The notes: generated from the sequence alone by a model not told the origin. A stretch of 64,000 nt of DNA from Neptunicella marina (GCF_014270035.1 NZ_JACNEP010000003.1:288060-352059); one strand, 5' to 3'; counted from the first letter of the stretch, positions 38,112 to 47,595 are shown. A program made the numbers and translations.

Positions 38112-38223
38112 GGGACGGTTTCGGGGGACAACCGCCTCGACCAGCAATCTCGTTTAAGTTGTGGTAGTTAGCATTAAACGCTCATCTGTGAATGTAAGAC
38201 AATAAAGACAGTGGAGCATATTA

Positions 38224-41200
38224 ATGACACATCCAGGTGTTAAATATAAACGACGGACAACAAAACCAATCTTCAGGAAATCCATGCTGGCAGTCGCCAT
38301 GATGGGCGTCAATTTTGTTGCTTATGGTCAGCAAGCTGCAACCGAGCAGGACGCTGATAAAAAAGATCAAACCGATGAAGTAGAACAGATTGAGGTAAGG
38401 GGAACACGCGCTAACCTGTTAAATGCCCAGAATCTGAAACGCGAGGCTGACACAGTAGTGGATTCCATTACTGCATCGGATATTGGTTCCTTGCCAGACC
38501 GAAGTGTATTAGAAGCTATTCAGCGTTTACCCGGTGTATCGGTTGAACGATTTGCCGGCCCAGATGACCCGGATCATTTCAGTGTGGAAGGCAGTGGTGC
38601 CATTATCCGTGGTATGACTCAGACCCGCTCTGAATTTAATGGGCGTGATTCCTTTACTGCCAACTCTGGTCGTGGATTATCATTCCAGGATGTGTCACCC
38701 GAATTAATGGGGGGCGTTGATGTTTATAAGAGCCAGACTGCTGATATGATTGAGGGCGGTATTGGCGGCACTATTAGTCTGCGGACTCGAAAGCCATTTG
38801 ACTCGCAGGATCGTGTTATCGCATTTAACGCCGATTATTCTTACGGTGATATTGCTGAAGAAGGCAGCCCAACTTTTTCTGGTTTGTTTAGCGATCGCTG
38901 GACACTGGATAGCGGTGCAGAATGGGGGCTGTTAGTTAACTATGCCAACTCGACTTTGCATGGTGCGTCCGAAGGTATTCAATCAGATGCATATACCCAA
39001 TTTTATGCCCGTGATTTAGCCGGTGCAGAAGCCTTTGTTGGTGATGATGGAGAAGGCATTGTTTGGGTGACTAACGGCGCAAACTTGCTTAAAAAAGTCG
39101 ACGATCGCAAGCGTGAGGGCATGGCGGCGACCATTCAGTTTGAAACCGCTGATGATAGTTTACTGGCAACGTTTCAGTATATTCGTTCAGACGCCACGCT
39201 TTCATGGCATGAAAATGCAATCAAATATCAGGGCGGTTATTCACAAAAAATTGCCGGTGAGGATGCGTCTCGTCCTCTGGCCGGGACAGAGTTTGAATTT
39301 GATGAGCTAGGTCGTTTTGAGTCAGGGATTATTACTCAGGGGGCGGGCGGCTGGCGTGCTGCTGATGGTAATGCGACCGATCCGGTAACGGGTGCACACA
39401 ATGTGCCACGTGCCTGGGGTGAAAATGCCCGTCCACAGTGGGGGCACAAAACCCAGTATGATAGCCGGGTAAAAGATACGTCTACTTTGGTAGAAGACTT
39501 CTCATTGAACTTGCGTTGGATTGCTACCGAAGATTTAACAGTAACAACAGATATCCAATACGTTAAAGCGGATACTCAGGATGACGATGTCGTGCTGCAC
39601 ACGGGGGGGTTTGCTGCGCAGGAATACGATACAACTGGCGGAGGTAAGCCGCATGTGCGATACATCGATCCATGGTTAGGTTATCGTGATGAAAATCCAG
39701 ATCTGTTTGCGGAAAATTATCCGGGATTCTCTGGTGATCCGGCGGGAGATGGCAATTTCTTCCAGGATCCTAATTCTTATTTCCTGCGTTCGGCGATGGA
39801 TCACTATGAACGCTCTGAAGGTGACTCTGTAGCAGCGCGTATCGATGCCAAATATTTCCTCGACAATATGGGCATATTTAATTCATTGCAAACCGGTGTG
39901 CGTTACGCCAAGCGTGAACAAACGATTCGCAAAACCGACTGGAACTGGGGGTCTTTGGGGCCTGAGTTTTCCGGTTCGGCACCCGCAGCCTGGTTGCCAA
40001 CCACAGATCTGAGCCCATCAGATTACGAATTAGTCGACTGGTCTGACTTTATGGGTGGTGGTGTTGCTGATATACCGGGTAACCAAACCATTCATATGAC
40101 CGAAGAATATGTGCGTAACATTATTAAAGGCGCACAACCCTATCGCACCGCAGGTGGAGACTGGGCTCCTTATTCGTTGCGAGACAACGTAGATGCAGAG
40201 TATGGATTGTTTACACCCGGGGAGATCAGTGAAACCACTGAAGAAAATAAAGCGATTTATGTACGTTTGAATTTCGAAGGTGACGGAGATCTGCGTTACA
40301 GCGGTAACATTGGTTTGCGTTATGTTGAGTTAGACCGCACTAGTTTAGGTTCTGTTACTTTCCCTGACTTGGTGCCTGATTTTGCGCCGCCAGCGTCATT
40401 ACAAGGCCAATCACTAAATCCCGATGTAGTGCTGACTTACGTAAATCAGCAAGTTGCCGATGGCATCTTCCCGGACGTAGCCTCTGCAATTCGCTCTACC
40501 GGTATGGATGCAGATGGTAATCCAAACGGATTACCCGACAACCGTTGGATTGGCGATATGAACAACTATCTGCCAGATAATGCGCGTCAATTTGGTAATG
40601 ATAGTGAACAGGAAGTGGAAGCCAGCACCACCTTTAAAATGTGGTTACCCAGCTTTAACTTAAAAGTTGAATTGGACGATGATTTAATTGCACGTTTTGC
40701 TTTTTCTAAGGCCGTAGCTTTACCAGATATGGGCGATGTGGTTAACCATGCATCTTTAGGGGCGCAAAGCTTACAAACTGTTCGTGCAGGCGGCGTGATT
40801 GATCCGGAGAATCCGCCAGAGCCTGAAGATAATTTAATTCAGGAAACGCTGGTAGGTTCCTGGACAGGTAGCGGTGGTAACCCTTACCTCAAACCAATGG
40901 AATCAACGCAGTTTGATATTGGTTTGGAATGGTACTTCGCTGAAGTTGGCCAATTAAGTGGTACTTACTTCCGTAAGGACTTGAAAAACTACTTTATTCA
41001 GGGCGCGTTCCCTCGTTCGTTCACTAATCCGTCCAATGGTGCAGAGCAAACCGTATTACTAACGACCACTACCAATGGTGGCGAAGGTACAATGGAAGGG
41101 TTGGAAATTGCCTATCAGCAGTTCTTTGATATGTTGCCAGAGCCGTTTGATGGTTTAGGTTTACAGGCTACCTATACCTATATTGACGCTGCCGGTGTGC

Positions 41201-41625
41201 CAAACAATGAGCAGTCTTATGACGATGCATCATGGGTAGGCGATGTGGCAACAGATACCGGTATCCGCGTTAGTTTTGATAGCGTGCCAATGCAGGGGCA
41301 ATCACGACACACGGCTAACCTGGTTGCTATGTACGAAAAAGATGGCTGGAGCGCGCGTTTAGCCTATAACTGGCGTTCTCGCTACCTGTTAACCACGCGT
41401 GATGTTATCAGTAAAGCACCGTTATTCTATGATGATCATGGTCAGTTAGATGCGTCGGTGTTCTACAATGTCACTGATAGCATTACCGTGGGTCTGCAAG
41501 GCACTAACCTGACCAACTCGGTATCAGAAACTATCATGCTGCTAAATGATGAATATTTAGAAGCAGGTCGCTCCTGGTTTGAAGCTGACAGAAGGGTTGC
41601 CTTTGTTGTTCGCGCAAACTTCTAA
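38224..41625 (+). CDS. TonB-dependent receptor, carbohydrate type (Xanthomonas/Caulobacter family)
   Basis: This 1133-aa outer-membrane receptor has a signal peptide (about 1-35, 'FVAYGQQA'), a TonB-box-like 'EVEQIEVRGTRANL', a plug ('SLPDRSVLEAIQRLPGVSVERF', 'GGVDVYKSQTADMIEGGIGG' region) and a large beta-barrel ending in '...VVRANF'. It belongs to the long receptor family typical of oligosaccharide uptake in Alteromonadales, Xanthomonas and Caulobacter. With GH9/GH43/GH115/ManD upstream, import of glucuronoxylo-oligosaccharides is the likely role; that is inference from context. GTGGAG precedes ATG 38224. Halogenase genes follow after a terminator. Confidence 0.92.
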   Translation: MTHPGVKYKRRTTKPIFRKSMLAVAMMGVNFVAYGQQAATEQDADKKDQTDEVEQIEVRGTRANLLNAQNLKREADTVVDSITASDIGSLPDRSVLEAIQRLPGVSVERFAGPDDPDHFSVEGSGAIIRGMTQTRSEFNGRDSFTANSGRGLSFQDVSPELMGGVDVYKSQTADMIEGGIGGTISLRTRKPFDSQDRVIAFNADYSYGDIAEEGSPTFSGLFSDRWTLDSGAEWGLLVNYANSTLHGASEGIQSDAYTQFYARDLAGAEAFVGDDGEGIVWVTNGANLLKKVDDRKREGMAATIQFETADDSLLATFQYIRSDATLSWHENAIKYQGGYSQKIAGEDASRPLAGTEFEFDELGRFESGIITQGAGGWRAADGNATDPVTGAHNVPRAWGENARPQWGHKTQYDSRVKDTSTLVEDFSLNLRWIATEDLTVTTDIQYVKADTQDDDVVLHTGGFAAQEYDTTGGGKPHVRYIDPWLGYRDENPDLFAENYPGFSGDPAGDGNFFQDPNSYFLRSAMDHYERSEGDSVAARIDAKYFLDNMGIFNSLQTGVRYAKREQTIRKTDWNWGSLGPEFSGSAPAAWLPTTDLSPSDYELVDWSDFMGGGVADIPGNQTIHMTEEYVRNIIKGAQPYRTAGGDWAPYSLRDNVDAEYGLFTPGEISETTEENKAIYVRLNFEGDGDLRYSGNIGLRYVELDRTSLGSVTFPDLVPDFAPPASLQGQSLNPDVVLTYVNQQVADGIFPDVASAIRSTGMDADGNPNGLPDNRWIGDMNNYLPDNARQFGNDSEQEVEASTTFKMWLPSFNLKVELDDDLIARFAFSKAVALPDMGDVVNHASLGAQSLQTVRAGGVIDPENPPEPEDNLIQETLVGSWTGSGGNPYLKPMESTQFDIGLEWYFAEVGQLSGTYFRKDLKNYFIQGAFPRSFTNPSNGAEQTVLLTTTTNGGEGTMEGLEIAYQQFFDMLPEPFDGLGLQATYTYIDAAGVPNNEQSYDDASWVGDVATDTGIRVSFDSVPMQGQSRHTANLVAMYEKDGWSARLAYNWRSRYLLTTRDVISKAPLFYDDHGQLDASVFYNVTDSITVGLQGTNLTNSVSETIMLLNDEYLEAGRSWFEADRRVAFVVRANF

Positions 41626-41639
41626 ACATTGTTGATGTT

Positions 41640-41667
41640 AAAACGCCTCGTTTATCGGGGCGTTTTT
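41640..41667 (+). terminator. Terminator of the TonB receptor gene
   Basis: AAAACGCC (41640-41647), extended by three further pairs, pairs with GGCGTTTT (41659-41666) and runs into a T-tract. The stem is about 11 bp with one G-U pair. Confidence 0.83.
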
Positions 41668-41729
41668 GTTTGTGACAGCTTTTCGTTTTGTACATTTTGA
41701 TGTGATATAACTCAGGTCGCTAATCAGAC

Positions 41730-43301
41730 ATGTCGGAGAAAATGGGCGGTATGCAACGCTTTAAGGTTGTAATAGTTGGTGGAGGTTCGGCCGGGTGGAT
41801 GACCGCTGCGGCAATGGGTCGATTTTTAGATCCACAACGCTTTAGTATCCAATTAGTTGAGTCTGCGCAAATCGGTACCGTGGGTGTCGGTGAAGCAACG
41901 ATCCCACATATTCGTCAATTTAATCAAATGCTTGGCATAGACGAAAACCAGTTTATGCAGGCAACTGGTGCAACCTATAAATTAGGGATCCAGTTTAACG
42001 GCTGGGGAAGTGAAAACAGCAGTTACATTCATCCGTTTGGTTTTAGCGGTGAGGATATTGCTGGTGTTGGATTTCATCATGCCTGGCTTAAGGCCAAAAA
42101 AGCCGGACAGGCACGTGATTTCCAGCAGTATTCCATTGCGTGCCAAATGGCGCTGGCAGGTAAGTTTCAGTATCAATCTGAGGATGAAACCTCATTACTT
42201 AGCCATTACAGCTATGCCTTTCATTTGGATGCCACCCAATATGGTCTTTTCTTAAAACAGCTGGCGCAACAAGCAGGTGTTGAGCGCATCGAAGATAAAA
42301 TTACCAGCGTTCATCAACATTCGTCCGGGGATATCAAAAGTCTGGTGCTGCAAGATGGCCAAGAAATTAACGGTGATTTTTTTATTGACTGTTCCGGGTT
42401 TCGCTCCTTGTTGGTGGGCGAAAGTTTGCAGCAACCCTTTGACAACTGGCAGCACTGGTTACCCTGCGACAGCGCATTGGCGTTAGCTACCAAAAAAATG
42501 GACACAATAGTGCCTTATACACAAGCAAGCGCGCATACTGCCGGCTGGCGTTGGCGTATACCGCTGCAACATCGCACCGGTAATGGCTGGGTTTATGCCA
42601 GCGATTTTATGTCGGACAGTTCAGCGCAGCAGCAGTTTTCAGAGCATTTGGAAATACACGCGGATAAGGCTCCGAAAAAAATTAGCTTCGTTACGGGCAA
42701 GCGCACAAATTCCTGGGTGAAAAATTGTGTGGCAATTGGTTTGTCTGCCGGATTTTTAGAGCCGTTAGAATCCACCAGCTTGTATTTAACCCAAATAGCG
42801 ATCCAGCGTTTAATTGAGCTGTTCCCGCAAAATGGTGTAACTGACGTCGAACGTGATTATTTTAATCGCACATTAAATAATGAATACCTCAAAGTGCGGG
42901 ACTTTTTGATCCTGCATTACAAATTAAATCAGCGGCAAGACAGCGATTTTTGGCGTTATTGTGCTGATATGTCGATACCCGATAGCTTGCAACAGCAAAT
43001 GGATCTGTTTAAACAACACGCCTGTGTTGATAATTATCGACAAGGATTATTTATGCAGCCGAGCTGGCTGGCGGTGTATTTAGGCCAGGGTTTTTATCCA
43101 CTAACTGATAATAGTGCCCTTGGAAAATTATCGTCAGACAGTATTAATCAACAACTCGAACGTTACTACCAAAGCGTGCAAAATGCGGTAGCTAAAATGC
43201 CTGCCCATCAGCATGCGCTTGATGCCACAGCGCAGCGCTCTGAGCAAAGTACTGCGCATTATCCTGCCGTCGGGCAATCTCTTTACGGGCGTTTATGCTA
43301 A
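41730..43301 (+). CDS. Flavin-dependent (tryptophan-type) halogenase, first copy
   Basis: This 523-aa protein belongs to the flavin-dependent tryptophan halogenase family, which uses reduced FAD, oxygen and halide to halogenate aromatic substrates. It keeps the FAD motif 'VGGGSAGWM' (about 16-24), the lysine that guides hypohalite (Lys84 in 'YKLGIQF'), the W-x-W-x-I-P motif (Trp273, Trp275) and the active-site Glu347 in 'EPLESTS'. The true substrate is unknown. ATG 41730 is used; ATG 41742 or 41751, nearer to the conserved 'FKVVIVGGG', is possible, with GGAG at 41735-41738. It is the first of four closely spaced genes and overlaps the next by seven bases. Confidence 0.9.
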   Translation: MSEKMGGMQRFKVVIVGGGSAGWMTAAAMGRFLDPQRFSIQLVESAQIGTVGVGEATIPHIRQFNQMLGIDENQFMQATGATYKLGIQFNGWGSENSSYIHPFGFSGEDIAGVGFHHAWLKAKKAGQARDFQQYSIACQMALAGKFQYQSEDETSLLSHYSYAFHLDATQYGLFLKQLAQQAGVERIEDKITSVHQHSSGDIKSLVLQDGQEINGDFFIDCSGFRSLLVGESLQQPFDNWQHWLPCDSALALATKKMDTIVPYTQASAHTAGWRWRIPLQHRTGNGWVYASDFMSDSSAQQQFSEHLEIHADKAPKKISFVTGKRTNSWVKNCVAIGLSAGFLEPLESTSLYLTQIAIQRLIELFPQNGVTDVERDYFNRTLNNEYLKVRDFLILHYKLNQRQDSDFWRYCADMSIPDSLQQQMDLFKQHACVDNYRQGLFMQPSWLAVYLGQGFYPLTDNSALGKLSSDSINQQLERYYQSVQNAVAKMPAHQHALDATAQRSEQSTAHYPAVGQSLYGRLC

Positions 43302-44710
43302 TGACGACTAAGCAGGATCTTCATATTGCACTGATAGGCTCAGGCTTTGATTTTTATGCCCAATGTGCGCTGTTAGCCGCCGAGCTGCAGCCTTTTTCAG
43401 TTCGAATTTCTGCGTTTGAAAGTGTGCGTGAGCAGCCTGATAAGGTTGAGATTGTCGGGCCTGAAATCGCACCATTTTGCCAACAAATTGAATTAGCCCT
43501 AAAAACGCTGATGCAGCAAACAAAAGCTGGAGTCAGTTTAGGCATGCAATATCAATTGACGGAAAAGTCGTTTTTCGTACCCTATGCCGATTATGGGCTT
43601 GGGCCAAATGAAGAGTTTGTGCAAGGTGTGGTTAAGCTCGCCAAACAGCATCAGGATTTATCCATTAATCAATTTAATTTGGCGGCACGAGCAGCCAGCA
43701 ATGCCAGGTTTGCGGTTCCACCGGCCAATCGCACAGAGTTAAAAAACAGTTTGAAGTTTGGGCTCAATCTACCGACAAAAAGTGCGACGACTTTGCTAAA
43801 ACAGCAGGCTGAAAAACTGGGTGTTAACTTTTTTCAAGGCGAGGCAGCGCTTAGCTATTGCACATCGAATGACAGCCAAAAACAACTTGATGGCGTTTTA
43901 TTGGATGGGCAATTGCATAGCGCTGATTTATATCTGCTCTGCAATCAAGTAAATGGCAAAAAAGAGAGCAAAAGTACATGGTGCGTTGCCAGCGCTTGCA
44001 CAACAATCGAAACGAGTGCGATGCGTCCTTACCGGCAATGCATTGCAACTGAGCTAGGCTGGCTGTATCAGTCACTCTATGGTGATCAGCTTTGTTATCA
44101 GTTTTATTTTGATAAAAGTTCTGTATCCGAAATCGATGCTGCGCAATTAATAAAACAGCATAGTGGATCAGATAACATTCGTTTTGATTCGTGTTCACAA
44201 ACACAGTTCCCACATTGGCAAAACAATGTTATTTCATTCAATGTCAGGCAACAAAATGAGCAACAACAATGTGTTTCTAACCTGGTTTGGCTGATGCAAA
44301 TCAGTGATTTTTTAAGTTCGCATTTTCCCGCGTCGCCAAATACCCTATCATTGGCGGCATGTTTTAATCAGCATATGCAAAACATAGCCAGAGAAATTGA
44401 GCAATATTACGCGTTACATAAGTTGGCTGAAGTCAATTCATCAAAGATTAGGTCACATGCTGTTGCCGGGCTATATGCGCGATGTGGGCGCTTGCCTCAA
44501 TCCGATTATGATGTGGTGTCGTCTTCTCGCTGGCACGCGCTATTGGCTGGTTTGGGGATCCAACCTGAGCTTGATAGTTTGTATTTGCAGCATGTCTCAT
44601 TAGAACAACTCATACAAAAACTGCAGCATCTGGATAAGATCATGCAGGGCATTGTTGCGGGTATGCCAGACTATGCCGCGTTTTATCAACAATTAACTCA
44701 CTCACAGTAA
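43295..44710 (+). CDS. Degenerate tryptophan-halogenase homologue (probable pseudoenzyme)
   Basis: This 471-aa protein aligns by eye with its two neighbours but has lost what they need for catalysis. The FAD-binding start is reduced to 'IALIGSGFDFYAQ', without the third glycine and the A-G-W. The lysine position reads Ser81 in 'GVSLGMQY' against 'YKLGIQF'. The W-x-W-x-I-P motif is absent, and the E-P-L-E-S-T segment is replaced by 'LMQISDFLSS'. Yet it is an intact, full-length frame between two coupled genes, so it is probably kept as a structural or regulatory partner. The start is ATG 43295, or ATG 43301, which overlaps the previous stop as TAATG. The fold assignment is by my own comparison only. 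Confidence 0.75.
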   Translation: MLMTTKQDLHIALIGSGFDFYAQCALLAAELQPFSVRISAFESVREQPDKVEIVGPEIAPFCQQIELALKTLMQQTKAGVSLGMQYQLTEKSFFVPYADYGLGPNEEFVQGVVKLAKQHQDLSINQFNLAARAASNARFAVPPANRTELKNSLKFGLNLPTKSATTLLKQQAEKLGVNFFQGEAALSYCTSNDSQKQLDGVLLDGQLHSADLYLLCNQVNGKKESKSTWCVASACTTIETSAMRPYRQCIATELGWLYQSLYGDQLCYQFYFDKSSVSEIDAAQLIKQHSGSDNIRFDSCSQTQFPHWQNNVISFNVRQQNEQQQCVSNLVWLMQISDFLSSHFPASPNTLSLAACFNQHMQNIAREIEQYYALHKLAEVNSSKIRSHAVAGLYARCGRLPQSDYDVVSSSRWHALLAGLGIQPELDSLYLQHVSLEQLIQKLQHLDKIMQGIVAGMPDYAAFYQQLTHSQ

Positions 44711-44722
44711 AGTGAATCGACT

Positions 44723-46231
44723 ATGCAAAGTAAAAAAATAAATAAAATTCTCATTGTTGGTGGTGGCACCGCAGGCTGGATGGCAGCAGCGGCTATCTCC
44801 AAAGTGCTGGGCAAAAGTTACTGTGACATTCAGTTAGTGGAATCAGAGCAAATTGGCACTGTGGGCGTGGGAGAAGCGACGATTCCACAAATCCAGCTGT
44901 TTAATCAGCTACTGGGCTTAGACGAAAACGATTTTGTGCGCAGAACCCAGGCTACCTTTAAGTTAGGCATACAATTTGTTGATTGGGATAAAAAAGGCAG
45001 TGCTTATTATCATGCCTTTGGCGATGTTGGCCGTGATATGGAAGGGGTACATTTTTATCAATACTGGTTAAAAATGCGTGCCTTAGGCAAGGCTGAACAT
45101 ATTGACGAATATACCTTAACGGCCATGGCCAGCCGCGAACAGCGTTTTATGCGCTCGATTGATGCGGGTAATTCACCCCTGTCTAATATTGCGTACGCCT
45201 TTCATTTTGATGCAGGTCTGTATGCGCAATATTTGCGTGAATTTGCTGAGGCGCATGGCGTGGTACGCACCGAAGGTAAGGTGCAATCCACTCAACTTAA
45301 AGATAACGGATTTATTCAATCGGTAACCTTAGAAAATGGTGATGTATTAGCCGCCGACTTTTTCATCGATTGTTCTGGCTTTAAAGGCATTTTAATCGAA
45401 CAAGCACTTAAAACCGGTTATCAGGACTGGTCGCACTGGTTGCCCTGTGACAGTGCGATTGCGGTGCCCTGTGAAAGCAATGGTGATCCTTTGCCTTATA
45501 CACGCTCAACTGCGCACTCAGCTGGTTGGCAATGGCGCATTCCTTTGCAGCATCGTATTGGCAATGGACACGTTTACAGTAGTAAATTTATGCATGACGA
45601 GACTGCCAAACAAATATTGTTGGATAATCTGGAAGGTAAACCCTTAGCAGAGCCAAAATTACTGCGATTTGTCACCGGTAAACGTAATAAAGTGTGGAAT
45701 AAAAATTGTCTGGCGCTTGGGTTAGCTGCTGGTTTTATGGAGCCGTTGGAGTCAACCAGTATTCACCTGGTACAGTCGGGCATATCCAAGTTGTTTAGCT
45801 TTTTCCCTGATTTAGATTTCTCAGCGGAAGATATAACTGAGTACAACCGTCAGGTTGATTTTGAGTACGAACGAATCCGCGATTTCCTGATCCTGCATTA
45901 TTACGCCACACAACGTGATGACAGTGATTTTTGGAATTATTGCCGCACTATGTCTGTGCCTGAAGAACTCACCCAAAAAATTGAACAGTTTAAGGCCAAT
46001 GGCCGTATTGCGCGTTTTAACAATGAAATGTTTAACGATTTAAGCTGGTTTGAGGTGATGTACGGACAAGGTATTCGCCCGCAGTCTTACCACGCTTTGG
46101 TGGATATTTTTAGTGAACAGGAATTGGAGCGCCGATTAGAGTCAATTCGTGCTGTGGTGCGTAAATCTGCCGATTACATGCCATCTCATCAGGCGTTTAT
46201 CAACGAACACTGCAAAGCAGACAAAATGTAA
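44723..46231 (+). CDS. Flavin-dependent (tryptophan-type) halogenase, second intact copy
   Basis: This 502-aa protein keeps all halogenase landmarks: 'IVGGGTAGWMAAAAI' (about 11-25), the catalytic lysine Lys80 in 'FKLGIQF', the W-x-W-x-I-P motif (Trp269, Trp271) and Glu343 in 'EPLESTS'. It is clearly a paralogue of the first copy ('EQIGTVGVGEATIPQIQLFNQ' against 'AQIGTVGVGEATIPHIRQFNQ'), yet diverged enough to suggest a different substrate or position. The start is ATG 44723, 12 bp after the preceding stop. The next gene follows after 3 bp. A flavin reductase, needed to supply reduced FAD, is not encoded nearby. Confidence 0.9.
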   Translation: MQSKKINKILIVGGGTAGWMAAAAISKVLGKSYCDIQLVESEQIGTVGVGEATIPQIQLFNQLLGLDENDFVRRTQATFKLGIQFVDWDKKGSAYYHAFGDVGRDMEGVHFYQYWLKMRALGKAEHIDEYTLTAMASREQRFMRSIDAGNSPLSNIAYAFHFDAGLYAQYLREFAEAHGVVRTEGKVQSTQLKDNGFIQSVTLENGDVLAADFFIDCSGFKGILIEQALKTGYQDWSHWLPCDSAIAVPCESNGDPLPYTRSTAHSAGWQWRIPLQHRIGNGHVYSSKFMHDETAKQILLDNLEGKPLAEPKLLRFVTGKRNKVWNKNCLALGLAAGFMEPLESTSIHLVQSGISKLFSFFPDLDFSAEDITEYNRQVDFEYERIRDFLILHYYATQRDDSDFWNYCRTMSVPEELTQKIEQFKANGRIARFNNEMFNDLSWFEVMYGQGIRPQSYHALVDIFSEQELERRLESIRAVVRKSADYMPSHQAFINEHCKADKM

Positions 46232-46234
46232 ATT

Positions 46235-46933
46235 ATGAGTGTGTCCTGGAATGATAATGCCGATATTCGTACGCTGAATTTCGGCCGTGATCACATGCCG
46301 CTGTTGATTATCGATAACGCATTAAATGATCCTAAATGGCTGATTGATTTTGCGTTGCAACAACAAAATGTGTTGCCTGCAAAAGGCTTGTATCCGGGGC
46401 TTCGCTCTCCCGCCCCCGATAGTTATAAAAATCTTATATTGCAAAACGTATTACCGCTTATTCAACCGTTACTCATTGATGGAAATAGCGTTCAAAAACA
46501 GGCTCAAATTGAAAGTTATTACTCACTGGTAAGTACACCGCTATCAGAATTAAAACCCGCCCAATGTATTCCTCATTTTGACTTTGCAGTCATTAATGAT
46601 GTTGCCGTATTACACTATTTGTGTGATGACTCCCACGGTGGTACCAGTTTTTATCGTCACCGCAGTTCAGGTTATGAATGGGTGGATAAAAAGCGGCAAC
46701 AGGATTACTTTTCACGGTTAGATCAGGAAGTGCAGCTTTATGGGCTGCCGCAGGAATATATAAACGGCGATACAGCATTGTTCGAGTGTATTAGATCGGT
46801 GCCAGCCAGATTTAACCGTATGCTGGTGTATTCTTGCGCGAGTTTACATTCTGGTGATATTTCAAGGGACTATAATTTTGATCTTAATCCACTCACCGGA
46901 CGTTTTACACTGGCGAGTTTCATTTCAGGTTAA
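46235..46933 (+). CDS. DUF6445-like protein with prolyl-4-hydroxylase-like 2OG-Fe(II) signature
   Basis: This 232-aa protein has no signal peptide. It resembles the DUF6445 family (from memory) found beside TonB receptors and halogenases. It contains an order of residues typical of prolyl-4-hydroxylase-like Fe(II)/2-oxoglutarate oxygenases: His114-x-Asp116 in 'PHFDF', then 'LHYLCDDSHGGTSFYRH' (like Y-L-N ... G-G-x-x-F), the distal His205 in 'SLHSGD' and an Arg223-x-Thr in 'GRFTLASF' that could bind 2-oxoglutarate. I infer an oxygenase acting with the halogenases. It ends the four-gene operon and its last four bases overlap a convergent gene. Confidence 0.7.
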   Translation: MSVSWNDNADIRTLNFGRDHMPLLIIDNALNDPKWLIDFALQQQNVLPAKGLYPGLRSPAPDSYKNLILQNVLPLIQPLLIDGNSVQKQAQIESYYSLVSTPLSELKPAQCIPHFDFAVINDVAVLHYLCDDSHGGTSFYRHRSSGYEWVDKKRQQDYFSRLDQEVQLYGLPQEYINGDTALFECIRSVPARFNRMLVYSCASLHSGDISRDYNFDLNPLTGRFTLASFISG

Positions 46934-47595
46934 CGGTGCCAGTGTAACAAGTCATTTAATCCTTGTGAGGTGTAAGCCATATGCAGCAACTGTTCGTTTT
47001 CCATATAAAGCTCTAAAGGCACAAATCCATTAGGTGAAAAGTCGGGATCATTACTGTTATCAAATGAAATAAAGTAGCCACCATTGTTATAGCGGATTTG
47101 TCCCTGATAGAAAAAGTTGCTAGTGCCGCCCCAAATATCATCAATCCACACATGAGTTTTCCAGCTGATTTGCTGATTGGCGGGATTGCCGAAACTAATG
47201 TTACCTCGCACCATACTCGGAACCGGCATCTCTATACCGTTTTGTTTGTAATTGGCCAGTTGCCAAAATCCAGCAGGAAAAAATAAGTCCGCATCAGGCT
47301 TTTGCGGTTCAATTTGGGGGCTGGGAGAAACCTTAGGATCCGGATTGTTGTCAATGACTCGCTCGTTGCTATCGATCGGTGTAGGCTTAGATTCTGGCAA
47401 CAAACGGGGGACTAATAATAATCCTACTCCAACAATAATCAGAATGATTGACGGATTACTCACGTTGAGTTTAATGCCAAACCCTTCGACATTATTGTGG
47501 CTGCCTGAATCTTTTTTACCGCCAATAAACAGGTATAAGCCTATTAGAATAAGCAGTCCGCCTACAGCCATAATAATATTATCAGTTGATGACAT
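46930..47595 (-). CDS. Hypothetical membrane protein with C-terminal soluble domain
   Basis: I do not recognise this 221-aa protein. Two hydrophobic helices lie near the N-terminus (about 8-25 and 49-65), followed by a Pro/Asp-rich linker (about 70-102) and a domain of about 115 residues rich in Trp, Asn and Gly ('FFPAGFWQLANYKQNG', 'HVWIDDIWGG', 'YNNGGYFISFDNSND') that is probably an extracytoplasmic beta-fold. AGGAAAG precedes its minus-strand ATG. It overlaps the end of the oxygenase-like gene by four bases, tail to tail, and is transcribed away from murJ. A functional link to the halogenase operon is unlikely. Confidence 0.72.
   Translation of the reverse strand: MSSTDNIIMAVGGLLILIGLYLFIGGKKDSGSHNNVEGFGIKLNVSNPSIILIIVGVGLLLVPRLLPESKPTPIDSNERVIDNNPDPKVSPSPQIEPQKPDADLFFPAGFWQLANYKQNGIEMPVPSMVRGNISFGNPANQQISWKTHVWIDDIWGGTSNFFYQGQIRYNNGGYFISFDNSNDPDFSPNGFVPLELYMENEQLLHMAYTSQGLNDLLHWHR

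Noticed and set aside
37914..38157. Open frames of 77 codons on both strands in the gap before the TonB receptor
   Set aside because: They are mirror images over AT-rich sequence that contains a promoter and operators, have no ribosome site, and their translations show no familiar pattern.
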